A stretch of 64,000 nt of DNA, from the NCBI RefSeq assembly GCF_042100115.1, contig NC_091276.1:2108001-2172000 (forward strand), in the 5' to 3' direction. The position numbers and the translations under genes are program-made. Of the stretch, positions 24,001 through 34,864 are shown one piece after another; positions within the stretch are counted from its first letter, which is position 1; each line of letters opens with the position of its first letter. The stretch comes from Alternaria dauci (lineage: Eukaryota; Ascomycota; Dothideomycetes; Pleosporales; Pleosporaceae). The notes beneath the pieces were generated by a model. The model worked only from the letters and a program-made list of their open reading frames with translations. It was not told where the DNA came from and made no database searches.

Positions 24001-24800
24001 ACCACGGCCAGAGCTGCGTCTTGTTAGGATTTGGTAACGCGTTGCATGTTGACTTGGTGGAGGAAACAGGCAGACGCTGGTGGTATCATTCATGGCATTG
24101 ATTTGGCTGGACCGTATCTTGTCATCACTTGCATTGTTCTCGGTCTACAAATTCACATTACAATAGAGATAGTACAGTTCTACCGTACATTAAAGTAACC
24201 TATCCACTTGCGACTGTCCCTGTGACAAGAACGCATGAAGGAAACTTGCTTCATCGCTTTCACAACTGTAGCGTCCGTCGCCCACAATACAAGAGTCGCA
24301 AAGCACATACATGAAAAGAAGATCTTTGCCTTTCGAAACGTAAACGCCACGAATGATCCTACCAGATCTATTAGACAACATCGCGGTGGCAATGCTAAAC
24401 CGGGCGCGTGAAAGTAGAATCACCGAAAGGTACCGATACCTTGCCATTTCAGTGAATTGAACCATGACTGGAGGACCTCCAAGGCTCCTGCTCCGCGCGC
24501 TCTGTTTATACTTCTCCATTTGTGACTGATCTAGTCTGTTTGATCTATAGTAGAAGTGAACAGGGAGTGTATTGGGAGCTATCCGGGCCAAATTGCAGGG
24601 TCTGACTAGCTCGTGATCCCTTCTATGACACTATTTGGCCGCGCCGTTTCCAGACGCGACTATACCTTGCCTATCTCAGCTCACTTACTGTGAGGTAGGG
24701 AATGACCAATACCACTAGAGGGCTATTAACAAAGTCCACATCGTGCACAATTTCCTTCAACTGAGACTTGTCACAACACGATAGGACATTCGCCGCGACC
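24001..24800. other. Intergenic spacer
   Basis: No gene supported. Sequence is somewhat AT-rich and holds only short frames. It contains the promoter of the interrupted gene at 24801. Confidence 0.45.
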
Positions 24801-26837
24801 ATGTTCCTCAACAACACTTCAAAGTCAGCTGCCATGTCAGCTCAAACCAGCCAGGCTGCCCCTATAAGTACATCCAAATTCAACCGTCCCAACAAGAGAC
24901 GCCGCTCGCCAGAATCACCGGAGTCAGAGCGACCTGCTCTCCGCTCTGGCGCTGACTCATCGAACGGACAAATCTCCCCAGCATCTGAGCGAGAAGACGA
25001 GCGATACTTGAGCAACACCGCCAGAAATCACAATGAAAACGTAGCTCATAAAGATAGGCGCCAGCGCGTCTCTGGCGAACTCAACCTTGTTCACAACAAC
25101 GGAGTGTGTCACCCGTCCGACCAGAAAGAAACGCGACAGTCGCCCGCAAAAACTATAGGGCGGTCTAGCACTAATGCCACTGTGCCTAAACAAGATCAAC
25201 CACGCATAGGTATTGCTACCTTGCAACCCGTGTTCTTTGGCATCGCATCTTCCCGGCCAAATGCCTTGCGATCATCCAAGCTCGGTAAACATCTCACACC
25301 CCCTACGAGCCCTATCGAGGTACCAGTCGCTGAACTAACAAACATCGATTCTTCACCTCCCAATATCGACAACGAGATGCTCTTCAGACCGTTTCAAAGC
25401 CTCGAAGAGGATGGGACAGTCTTCAGGCCCTCAAGATCGGCATCTTACGACGCACAGGTTACAGTCAATGAGCCATGGCAATGCCAGGAATTTTCTCAGG
25501 GCGATGAGACGACACTTCGGGAGTTCAATAACCACCAAGAGCTACCACCAGATGCTTGAATCGTCACTACATCTGGAGTAGCTTCAACGATGGTACCAAT
25601 AGTCCCATCCTGGATTGCTGAGAATTCACGATACTCCATCGGGATAGACATGGCCTACAGAGGAGGGTATGATCCTGAACACCCACGGAACTACGAGCAC
25701 TACATCGCCCGGTTTACCGCCCGACCTGCATATCCTCGAGCAAAAGAGTATGAGTACTGCCCAATGCCAGAAATGTTGGATGTCGAGATGACGAACCAGC
25801 GGTTAAACTGGGTGGTTCCAGATGATGGCGAAGCTCCTCGTCGCTTGCGGGAACTGCCGGTACCACCACCGCACATTGATTCAGAATTGGCACGTTGTGT
25901 CCGTTTCGCGCAGTCAGATGCGCAAAGACGCGTGGATTGGCGAGCCCACCCTAGCCATGTCGCTGAGATCATTCGGCGTACCAACTTTTATGGAATGGAG
26001 TTACTGATCAGCCGGGAATATATGCGCATATCTTGTCCTCCAACCATAGATGAGTTTGAGCTGGCTATGGCAACTCGGCTAGCACATGCGTCTTTTGGGA
26101 AAGATCCAGTCGCCTACATTGCGGCTGATGTACGCGCTTTGGCAGATTATCTTGTGCGAGATATTCCTTCAGCAATGTGTCTTACCCTGAACGACGAAGA
26201 AGACCTTTTCAGCAATTTTAGCAGATTCTATCGAGCGGAGTTTGCAGATAAGCACCCACCTTTTGATGAGATCGGTCTGCCGACATGGCGTTTACTATTG
26301 AAGGGTGAGATGGGCATACCTTCGCTCAGGGCACAAAGCCTACGAGCCATCATTGACTCTATCGAAGAACAAACTGCTCAAGCCTTGATCGATGGAAGGA
26401 ATGTGTGCTCGCTGGCAAGTAGAGTATCTGATGAAGACGCTCATCTGAACAATGAGAGTGCAACCAACTACTCTCCATGTTCTGACTTAGATCATAACCT
26501 GGGCGGCAGCAATGTGGATGGTGGGTTCGGCTGGACCATCGGTGAATTCAACGCTGATCTTTCGGACGTTGACTGCATCCGAGGCTGGGACGAATTTAGC
26601 GCGAGCTTGCATTATCAGTCGAAGAAAGAAGGGGCTCTCGGAGAGTTTCTTGATCCCGTCTACGCAGCGGTGGATGGAGGAGCCCTAGAGCCGATGGCAG
26701 ACCTTGATCCATCGCAAACGTTTTGGAGCAATCAGAGTTCGTCGGTCCCATCGGACTGTGCGCAGGACATGAGCGCACCAGTCATCAACGTGTTCTCATT
26801 CGAGGCCTCCACTGTGGAGTCATTTTTTCGGCAGTAA
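24801..26837 (+). pseudogene. Interrupted gene: one reading frame split by a single in-frame TGA at 25557
   Basis: From ATG 24801 the frame runs 252 codons to TGA 25557-25559. The same frame then continues with no further stop for 426 codons to TAA 26835-26837. An ATG at 25590 lies only ten codons after the stop. The first part has a basic nuclear-type signal (NRPNKRRRSPESPESE) and Ser/Pro-rich sequence. The second part is folded in character and contains two stretches resembling the neighbouring family's motif, DSELARCVRFAQ and ELAMATRLAHASF followed by AADVRALADYL. I found no good intron (proper donor, in-phase acceptor) that removes the stop. Either one gene carries a nonsense mutation, readthrough occurs, or the second part is expressed alone. 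Product unrecognised. Confidence 0.5.
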
Positions 26838-27460
26838 GACTGGGACCCATTCAACTTTAAAACCAAGTCGGACCAATGGCTGTGAAGACATGCTGTTCGA
26901 GACTCTCCACTTATGAGTTCAAAATGCGCAATATCGAACTCCCGAGTTCATACCATTGGTGGTGGTGGTGATGGTGCTCGTTTTTTAGCGTATCTTTCTG
27001 TGTGGGTTGTGAGTGGCTTGCGTCCGGCTCGCGTCAAAGACAATTGGACGGAGACACCACAATGCGGATGTTCACAGTAGCCGCACATCTACCGATTAGA
27101 ACTGTTGCGATATCTCCATAGAACATGGTAACAAGGTTTCGCTAATCAGATGGATGGTAGTGGTCGATCCGGTTTGTGGTGGTAGCAGACCTCGGTAGCA
27201 TGGTATGTCGACCTTGGATGATCTCATCGATCGCAACAGTTTCAGAGAGTCATAGGAAGACATCGAACCAATATCTGCGGGTATATAGAATACGAATCCA
27301 ACAGCGTTGCAATACTGATGAAAACTTATCCGACACATTTCCTCCATTTGTAGTTCCAACCTCTTTTGTCCGATTGCGTTCTTGAGATCTCAGCACACAT
27401 CTTCAGCATCAAAGCCGTAAAGAATCGCATCAAGTCAACTCGTCAATAGAGACAGCAGAT
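26838..27460. other. Intergenic spacer with (GGT)n run
   Basis: A short GGT microsatellite lies at 26957-26976. No coding signal. The 3' half is the leader of the AT-hook gene. Confidence 0.5.
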
Positions 27461-28435
27461 ATGCCAAAAGCGCCGGTAAAATCGAAGAATCCAGTTGGTC
27501 GTCCGCGGAAAGATGGTCTACCAGCAGGCTATTACAAACATCTGAAAACCGCCCAAGAGCAAGCACCAGCGCCCAATACACATGCTCCGGGGGCTAATGC
27601 ACAAGTCGAGAAACGACCTCGCGGTCGTCCGCGCAAAAACGTTACCGTGCTGAGCCCTAGGCGAGTTAGGCAGGCGTCGGCGTCAGCGCCTGTAGCTGGG
27701 CCATTACCACGATCAGCACCCAAAGCATCGCCAGTTCCGTCTCGAATTCTACTGTCATCAATACAAGCCCCTTCTCAAGTAGGCTTCAGCGCAGGCCGTG
27801 GACCCAAAGCAGGGACTTTTACCTATCCTTCGCCCGACGGCTTTTACAATACACACATCACTATTCTTTCGGACACGACGACCGAGTTTGATGATGAGAC
27901 AGACATAGACACAGAAAAAGGAGACGAAAACACAGAGGACACGCTTATAAGTGTGGTCAGACCGGACGAGGAGGAGAAAATGTTTCCACTGGCAGAAGCT
28001 GAGGACGATCCACCCACCAAGGAAGAGTTGGCGGCACAAACGAAAGAGGAAAGACGAGAGGCGTCACGTCGACGCCAGAAGAGAATGTGTGAGTCTCACG
28101 GCTGTTACAACCAGGATTGCTGGCTCAACCATGTGCACCATGCGAATATGGCACTTTACTTTCAAGATCTCGATCAGCGTACAAGCGAGTCAAATAAGAT
28201 TACGAACCAAGTACACGAGCTCTTAGGGGAAGAGGAAAGGATATCGACGCCAGTACACGATGCGATAGCAATGGAAGGAGGAGCGCGACCACCGTCTGTC
28301 AGGGAAACAGAATCGGACCATCAGAGCCAATTTGAGACCCTGTTCTCTGAAATCATGCAAGGCCATGAGAGGCACGAGACATACCAGCCTACAGAAGAGA
28401 TGTTTTCGAGGATTTTAATCGGCTCCGTTTATTAG
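27461..28435 (+). CDS. AT-hook protein with a possible short CCCH zinc motif
   Basis: Single exon, 324 aa, not a recognised orthologue. Two AT-hooks are plain: PVGRPRKDG (residues 11-19) and RPRGRPRKN (52-60). They are minor-groove binders of AT-rich DNA. An acidic stretch follows (about 142-185). Residues 210-224 read C-x4-C-x4-C-x3-H inside MCESHGCYNQDCWLNH, preceded by a strongly basic helix (ERREASRRRQKR). The C-x4-C-x3-H half matches CCCH zinc fingers, but the first spacing is shorter than usual. The C-terminal 100 residues are acidic and helical. It sits between members of the unrecognised LTRCV family, one copy of which (pseudogene at 34865) also carries a GRPKR hook. Likely a chromatin or DNA-binding protein; targets unknown. 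Confidence 0.7.
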   Translation: MPKAPVKSKNPVGRPRKDGLPAGYYKHLKTAQEQAPAPNTHAPGANAQVEKRPRGRPRKNVTVLSPRRVRQASASAPVAGPLPRSAPKASPVPSRILLSSIQAPSQVGFSAGRGPKAGTFTYPSPDGFYNTHITILSDTTTEFDDETDIDTEKGDENTEDTLISVVRPDEEEKMFPLAEAEDDPPTKEELAAQTKEERREASRRRQKRMCESHGCYNQDCWLNHVHHANMALYFQDLDQRTSESNKITNQVHELLGEEERISTPVHDAIAMEGGARPPSVRETESDHQSQFETLFSEIMQGHERHETYQPTEEMFSRILIGSVY

Positions 28436-30236
28436 ATTCTATACATTGGGGAACCTAAAGAGACGTTTTAGTCAGAGGTATCCAGTTCAGTTGGGCACAA
28501 AACTAAATGGATGAAATTACCATAGGCTCAATCGTCGACAACAGACTCTATTTCATCCTTGAAGCGCATGACTCAAGTCATAGAATTTGTGCTGATGCCC
28601 TAAAGTCGGTTTTCGATGCGGCGCATGCGACGCGAGGTGCAGGCGTGATCTTATTTCGTGGGGCGATCCGAATATTGAGCGGTCATACACAACCCGTCGC
28701 GCTTGCAAGAGGAGATGCAGTAACTTCAAGGCCCAGCCAGAATCAATGAAGCGCGGTGATTGGGGGCGGCTTTGGGCGTACGCAAGGAGACATGGGCTGG
28801 TTCTGAAATGTCGTGTTGAATTTTGACCTCGGGCCAAGGCGAGCTGCAGAATTCGCCACCGTCATGCGGCCGGATAGTCCAGACTCCAGGACTTTTAACA
28901 GCGTAGGGAAACTTCTATCTAGCTCATCACGAAGCTTTCGCTTCTTTTTACTATACTTAACTATTACAGTGTTTCCACATGTCTACGTTTCTGCTCGAGC
29001 TTGGAGATCAGTTGTAAGGTCACGTGATCTCAACATGAATCGCAACATTCATCACTCCTTCCCCTTGAAGATACATGGCAGCCTATCAGATATCTTGATG
29101 TGAAGACATCCTTTTGCACATGTTTTAATGTATGCTAACTGTCCAACGCTTGAAACGCGTGCTGATCAATTTACACGCTCGATGACTTGGCGGTGCCAAG
29201 AGGCTAACGATACGCTAAGTTGAGGTTCGAATTTATCGCTACTTCCGCCATCTCACAATCACCCCCTGTGTGTATCCGATCGGCGGCCTCGCATAGTGTC
29301 AGAGCTAACAGTCGCTTATTACTTGTACGGTGTACGCGGCGTCTTGTTAGAACTTCTTTGTTACCATAAGGTTCTTCATGTATACTAGATCTAACCCGCG
29401 GAGCGGAAATTCAGTCCCAGTAGGAGCTTGAATGCAGCATATCTGTTGTTCCCTTCAGATGCGGTGTCTTACACTATCATGTTATGCACTTTCAAATGGG
29501 TTTAACCAATCTGCGTCACTTCCCTGGCCTGAGGTGCTTGACGCGACGGGCAAGAACGACGCGTGTACTACAAGCATGACATAAGAGCAAGCACTTTGGA
29601 GACTGCGAGGGGGTTTAAGAGTGGCGCACTATCTCCAATTCCTCGGCATACCAGATACGCTGTCGACCAACGGCGGCCAGTGAAAGAGACGTTCGACGGA
29701 CCGCTCCGCTATATATTTACATACCCAGTCGTGTCGCGGTCGCGGTTGCTATCTGTACAACATCAAAAAATTTTGACGTCACCAAATGGCGGTATCGGCA
29801 ACATCGATTTTTGTTGTCGCCATGGGCCAGAGCTTTTAGGAGCGTCACAAGCCTGGGGCAGAATTTCCTCAATCCAGCTGACTCCGCAAGCCCTTTTCTA
29901 ACGTCCACGCAGTCAACCCCAAGTGTGGGGTACGTCACTCCAGGCCCGAGTTTCCCTAGCAACATCGCCGGTCCCCGATCTCCGATGGGCTCAGCCTTGC
30001 TATTCCGACATTAAGCGTCATCAAGGCAGCGAACGACCACCCCAAAGCGCTAGGGCAATATCCTAGCGAGGGTTGGGACCTGTTTCAGTATAACTCTGGA
30101 AGACGGTACTTTCTCATATGTCTACCATATTGGCTTCTACCGACAAACTTGAAGTCGGTTGATCTCTCCATAGGGTCACCTGTTCGCTTTATATCAGTCC
30201 GTGAACAATCATATTCAAAAACCTGGTTTGCTACAA
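28436..30236. other. 1.8-kb gene-poor stretch
   Basis: No frame here looks coding on either strand. There are TA-rich runs (28920-28980, 29380-29400) and one CACGTGA near 29021. A GGTTCGAAT near 29225 has no matching tRNA A box or acceptor stem. No clear remnant of the flanking gene family was found by eye. Confidence 0.4.
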
Positions 30237-30341
30237 GTGAGTATCAAGTTCCATCATCCCAGAGGCTCGGAGAAGCATTCGTAAACTCAACCGACTGGTA
30301 CTGTTTACTCCTGACAAGCTGCGCTAACGCTTCCATCTCAG
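30237..30341 (+). other. Predicted leader (5' UTR) intron of gene A2
   Basis: Donor GTGAGTAT at 30237, branch GCTAAC at about 30323, and acceptor TCAG at 30341, six bases before the ATG. The length of 105 bp matches the predicted leader intron of the paralogue A3 (110 bp). Confidence 0.6.
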
Positions 30342-30347
30342 ACAAAC

Positions 30348-31799
30348 ATGGCGAAGCCACCAGCAACCAAGAAGCTTTCTTCGAAGAACAAAGACGGCTC
30401 AGACCATAGGTCTCCGACATCCATCTTCGGTCCAAATGCAGTCACACGATACCTCTGCATTCCGCGAACCGGCAACATCACCGGCGTGGAGCTTGCGGTT
30501 TTTCTTCCTGAGCTGCTCCGAACTCCTGGCGTCCTCTATCGATTCCTTCAGAACGGCGCCGATGCTCAGACTTTGGCCAAGATCTCTAGTTTGTTCCGAA
30601 CCACAGTAAAAGATCACCACACTCCTGCGATAGCTGCCAACGCCATGCGTCACGTTACTCAATCGACCATGCGCCGCCACCTCAAAGACGACCGTTGGAC
30701 TGAGACTCGCCACAAAGCTGGTTGGTACAAGACTCCCGGGCAGGTTTGGGACCATGACAACCTGACATTCGCCGGCGTCCAGAACTACTGCGAGGACAAT
30801 CCGACGGTCGGCCGCCACAAGCGACGGCCCATTCCCAATGTACGTTTTGCATTACTAGCAGTTGATATCGCGGTGTTTCCCTCTGGCGACGACGAGCTAG
30901 ACCTGACCCGATGTGTGAAGGCAGCTGCAGCCAACGAGGACTTCCCGCTGATGTTTCCACGCGACTATACCTACCTTACGTGGCTCTTAGGTGGTCCTCA
31001 GATTGTACGCTCTGCTCATCGCGACCGCGAACTCTTCAATCGTTGGAGGCAGATGAGCTGGGTAGAGATGCCTTCTGAGTACCAGGTCAACGCTACGCGG
31101 GAAATCGCCCACTACAAGTTCACGACGGAGCAGAAAGCGGCAACTGAACAGTATCTTCAGCAGTGTGCTTCTATCGACAAGCCTACTCTAGATGCTGTCT
31201 ACAGCCGTGCGGGCATGCCAATTTCCACTCCCTATGGCTCATGCATACCTTCAGCCAATGGTAATCTGTCGCCTGTCGACTCTGTGCTCGTTGGCCAGAA
31301 CATGCACAACGCGGCCGTAGATTCAGTACGCATGTTGCCTGAGATGAGTGAGGATAGCATGGACAGGCTGTATTCTAAGTGGCTAGTCGCTCACGGAACC
31401 TCTGATTCTGAGATCCGCGGAACAACTACGTCTACCTCGGACGTTGTGCGTCGCTATCTCGAATCTGATCGCAGTATTCCGGGTCCACTATCTCCAACCG
31501 CCAACGAGACCGTCGTCATAGCGTCCTCTTCTGGTGCTCTCAGCAACACCACTCTCGCTGATGGTTATGAGTCGTTGTCCCCACCTTCGATGGATTGGTA
31601 CCTTGACTACCAGGACAGCTTGACTGTGCCTGTTGGCGTCAGCTACATCGACCTTGAGATGTTGGATGCTTCCGGCCCTGAGACGACCGGTTCTTTCGGC
31701 CCAGAACACAACATGAGGTCTTCCCAAGTTGGTTCGGAAGACACTGGCTTTGACTCATCGGATGGCGTCGGTTGCGCTTTTGCTCCGGAGACACTTTGA
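30348..31799 (+). CDS. Unrecognised LTRCV-family protein A2
   Basis: Single coding exon, 483 aa, behind a leader intron. Residues 27-115 match the first family block: IFGPNAVTRYLCIP, NITGVELAVFLPELL, VLYRFLQNGADA, then AMRHV. Residues 164-232 match the second: PSGDDELDLTRCVKAAAA, FPRDYTYLTWLLGGP and HRDRELFNRW. The rest is Ser/Thr-rich and acidic, with many Asp-Ser pairs. Closest relatives visible here are A3 (minus, from 34296) and the pseudogene at 34865; A2 aligns with the latter without gaps across 33 residues. A GT...AG stretch at 30841-30862 is too short to be an intron and its codons are conserved in the paralogues, so it is read as coding. No homology to a named domain was recognised. 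No transmembrane or signal sequence is present. Confidence 0.75.
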   Translation: MAKPPATKKLSSKNKDGSDHRSPTSIFGPNAVTRYLCIPRTGNITGVELAVFLPELLRTPGVLYRFLQNGADAQTLAKISSLFRTTVKDHHTPAIAANAMRHVTQSTMRRHLKDDRWTETRHKAGWYKTPGQVWDHDNLTFAGVQNYCEDNPTVGRHKRRPIPNVRFALLAVDIAVFPSGDDELDLTRCVKAAAANEDFPLMFPRDYTYLTWLLGGPQIVRSAHRDRELFNRWRQMSWVEMPSEYQVNATREIAHYKFTTEQKAATEQYLQQCASIDKPTLDAVYSRAGMPISTPYGSCIPSANGNLSPVDSVLVGQNMHNAAVDSVRMLPEMSEDSMDRLYSKWLVAHGTSDSEIRGTTTSTSDVVRRYLESDRSIPGPLSPTANETVVIASSSGALSNTTLADGYESLSPPSMDWYLDYQDSLTVPVGVSYIDLEMLDASGPETTGSFGPEHNMRSSQVGSEDTGFDSSDGVGCAFAPETL

Positions 31800-32499
31800 G
31801 CTCTACTTGTTCCCGGTCCGCAGCCCATCGGGCAGCATTCTGAGGAACACGACTCATGACTTGATTTCTGTTGGAGCATACTGCGATAGACCGTCAAAAG
31901 GACATGGATCTCCCAGAAGATTGGCATTTTCGACGGTCTGTTTTATCAGGCTTGGGTCCTTATGCAACCGGAATGCTTGGAAAGTTAGGGAGTATGGCAT
32001 GGCATTTATGGTAAAACACCTCGGAGGAGTTTGGCGTCCTGTACAGCTACCGCATTATACCCTTTTTTTCTACTTTGTGTCTTCCGAAGATGTTTAAATT
32101 CAGTTTTCCAGTGTGCTATCCAATACAACATGATACATCATGCGGAATCTTCACAAGACTTCACCGCTGCTTGTAAATTGACATCTAGGGCATCATATAC
32201 GTATTGACATAGAACAGATACAGTATCGACGCACATACTGGAACATTTGGAGGATGGAGAGTATATGATTTTGCACTACATGTTCATTTCCAATGACGAA
32301 GTAACACTGGCACTCCCGGTAGAGGTTTCTTGCAAGAAGATGCTGTTCTCATTCATATATCTTCAACTATGCATCTATACGTCGATACATTGTGCATGAC
32401 TACCATGACGCTCAGGCGATTGAAAGCGAAGTCTAGCTTCGTAGGGGATGGAAGCGCGATGAGCAGACTATTGCTCAATACCGCCAGTCACCCATCACG
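31800..32499. other. Convergent spacer between A2 and A3
   Basis: AT-rich 3' flanks of two convergent family members. No coding frame supported. Confidence 0.5.
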
Positions 32500-34296
32500 T
32501 CACATACCGTCTCTGATAACCTCCTCGCTGACCCATCCAATCTCGTGCCTGTGCGCTGTGATGCACTCAAGGAAATAGTCATACTCGGTCCAAAGGCTAC
32601 CAAACATAGCAAACTGCTGCTTAGCCCAGCGAATGTTCTCAGCCCAGTCACTTGAATCGTTCGGGTGAGGCTGGCTCAGCAGATGAAGCTCGCGGAATGG
32701 GGCGTGGCGGCGGGGACCGTTGAAGCGGGCGTAGTCATAAGCAGACGCGTACATGGCCTCCATAGAGGTGTGAGGGGCAGAGGAGTAAAGGTAGATACTG
32801 AAATCGTCGATCCTGAGGCGGCCTTCTGAGAGGATAGGAGGGGCGAGGAAGATCGGTGGGCGGTTGAGGTACTCGCGCGCGGCATCCATCACATCCGGGG
32901 CATAATCGTTGGTCATGTATGAGGGTACCTCCCGCTGTCGCTTGTCTTTCTGGGGTGACGGGCCGATACTAGTCCAATGTCAGCGCAATGTCTTGTGGCT
33001 GGGGACAACAGATCACGTCATTGAGCTAGAGGACATGATCTAAGTAAGAGACTCACCCTGGGACTTTGAGCTTCAAGGGTCCGCGCTCAGGTACGAAAGC
33101 AGCTTTGATGTTGGATCTAGCCTTACGCGCAGCAAGGCGACCGCGAGCTGTAGGGACGGGCGAAGTGACCTCTTCAGCGTCACTCACGTTGTCCTCGGGA
33201 ACATCATCATCAGGCTCTGACTCGCCTTCTACGAAGTCGTCATCGTCGGTGGATGAATTAGGCGGCGGCGGCAGACGGGATAGCTTCTGTTTCTTTGCGG
33301 GAGTGTCGTAGGGCGAGTCGGAGCAGTCCTTGTCCTGTGACTGACGTCAGTAACATGTTCAGACACTACCATTAATGAGGTGGATCAGAAACCCACTGCG
33401 ATATCTACTTCAGACTCTTCAGTAAAGTTGATCTTCCTACCGACGAGCCTACCGCTCCTCCTCTTGTTGCCATCCAGCACTTTTCCGAGACCATCTCCAG
33501 TACGCTTTTGGGGTGTTGTTGACATTGTAATAGCAACCGAGTCGATTTCGCGGATGAATTTCTTGTTAATGCTGCGCGGGGTTCCGGTCTTACTGTTGGG
33601 AGTCCGACCTTTACCTGGTGTAGACTTGGCGGGTGAAAAGACGTAGTTGTTGTGACGAGCGAACACTTGCCTATCGTGGTGAGCGGGGGTAACAGTGACT
33701 GGTCCACCGAGGTGATTGATGAGGCGCTGAAAGTCGGTGGGGAAAAGCCACACTTCCTCTTCATGCTGAATAGCGTATTTCACACAGCGGGTAAGGTCGA
33801 GTGCGTCATCGCCAGATGGGTGTTCCTTCACATGTTGCGCAAGGACTTTGAAGTCCAACGGCTCACAATCCTCGTTGACCATGACCTTTTTAGGTGTAGC
33901 AGTAGTGATAATCTTAGGATGGGTGCGGTTGGGTGTACGAAAATCGGTTACGCTGAGGTCGTCTTCAGGTCTTGGGATCTCACGCTCATACTCCAAGTGC
34001 GATCCGAAAGTCCAGTCCCGATAGCCTGCGCGCCGCATGGCGTACTGGATCATGACCATAGCAGAGTTGGGTTTGAATTCTTGACCGGATGGCTGGACCC
34101 TAAACTCGTTGATCATAGCGGCGAGGTGGCCAGCTTTCGCACCATGTACAAGAAAGCGGTCGACAACATCGATAGACTTTAGCCAGTGTGGAAGATATGC
34201 CAGTATTTCGGCAGCGGTCATGTTGCCGTCCGGGAAAGGGAGGTTCCAGCTTGGGCAGTTCACGCCGAAGGCATTGTTCTTAGCAATAGCCGCCAT
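32500..34296 (-). CDS. Unrecognised LTRCV-family protein A3
   Basis: Three coding exons on minus: 34296-33397, 33340-33057 (an alternative acceptor six bases later, 33334, is also in frame) and 32968-32500, about 550 aa. Block 1 (residues 9-100): GVNCPSWNLPFPDGNMTAAE, ILAYLPHWLKSIDVVDRFLV, HGAKAGHLAAMINEFR, AMRRAGYRDW. Block 2 (159-212): HPSGDDALDLTRCVKYAIQH, FPTDFQRLINHLGGP, AHHDRQVF. Then a basic Ser/Thr region with GNKRRSGRLVGRK, an acidic run, ARGRLAARKAR, and a C-terminal block containing HAPFRELHLL and DSSDWAENIRW that recurs in the adjacent pseudogene. The ATG at 34320 is also in frame but lies within the predicted leader intron, so 34296 is preferred. Likely nuclear by composition. 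Function unknown. Confidence 0.74.
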
Positions 34297-34301
34297 GTCT
34301 A

Positions 34302-34411
34302 CTGATTTGATAGTCAGCATAGGTTTCGCTGAGCACGCAGAAGAACCGAATGAATGGCATGTGTGCAGGTAGAAGCTGCATGGATAGCAAGAATTGCAAA
34401 GGCTGCCTTAC
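34302..34411 (-). other. Predicted leader (5' UTR) intron of gene A3
   Basis: On minus: donor GTAAGG, branch GCTGAC, acceptor TCAG, ending five bases before the ATG at 34296 (110 bp). Same position and size as in A2. It suggests the two genes were duplicated together with their promoters. Confidence 0.58.
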
Positions 34412-34864
34412 CTCGAAGTAAATGCGTGCAAGTGTCGCCAAAAGTCGATAAGCAGGTTGGGCGTCGTCGTTCTCCTAAATACCAATCTCGGGATGTGCCC
34501 AACAACTGGGAATACGAAGCCCAAGAAACGCTCCAGGATAGCTAGAAGTTGGTACTTTGGCGAAGCGGGGTACAGCCAAGTCGTGCAAAAGTTGCTCCAA
34601 ATGACGCTCGGACCGGGCGGAGAGACCGTTTTGTTGATATTGCGATGACCATAACAGCAACGCGATGTACGCTCTAGTTGCCACGTGCACATTACCGCAA
34701 CCAACACGGGAACCAGCCCTTACGAATGCGCCGTGCATGTGTTCGTGATTATGGATCGGCCGCCATTTCCCATACCGTCGTCTGAACATCTTGTGGTTGC
34801 GCCGTTGTCTTTTGGACATCTTCCTTCCCTGACAGCAACAGTTCTAACCCAGATAGGTAGCGCA
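34412..34864. other. Divergent promoter between A3 and pseudogene A4
   Basis: About 450 bp between the A3 leader exon and the A4 start. A possible A4 leader intron (34745-34856, donor GTGATT) is about 112 bp, like those of A2 and A3. No other feature seen. Confidence 0.4.

Noticed and set aside
29222..29234. GGTTCGAATTT resembling a tRNA B box
   Set aside because: No cloverleaf can be folded with flanking sequence by eye.
30841..30862. GTACGT...AG as a mini-intron in A2
   Set aside because: 22 bp is too short, and the codons align without gaps to A3 and A4.
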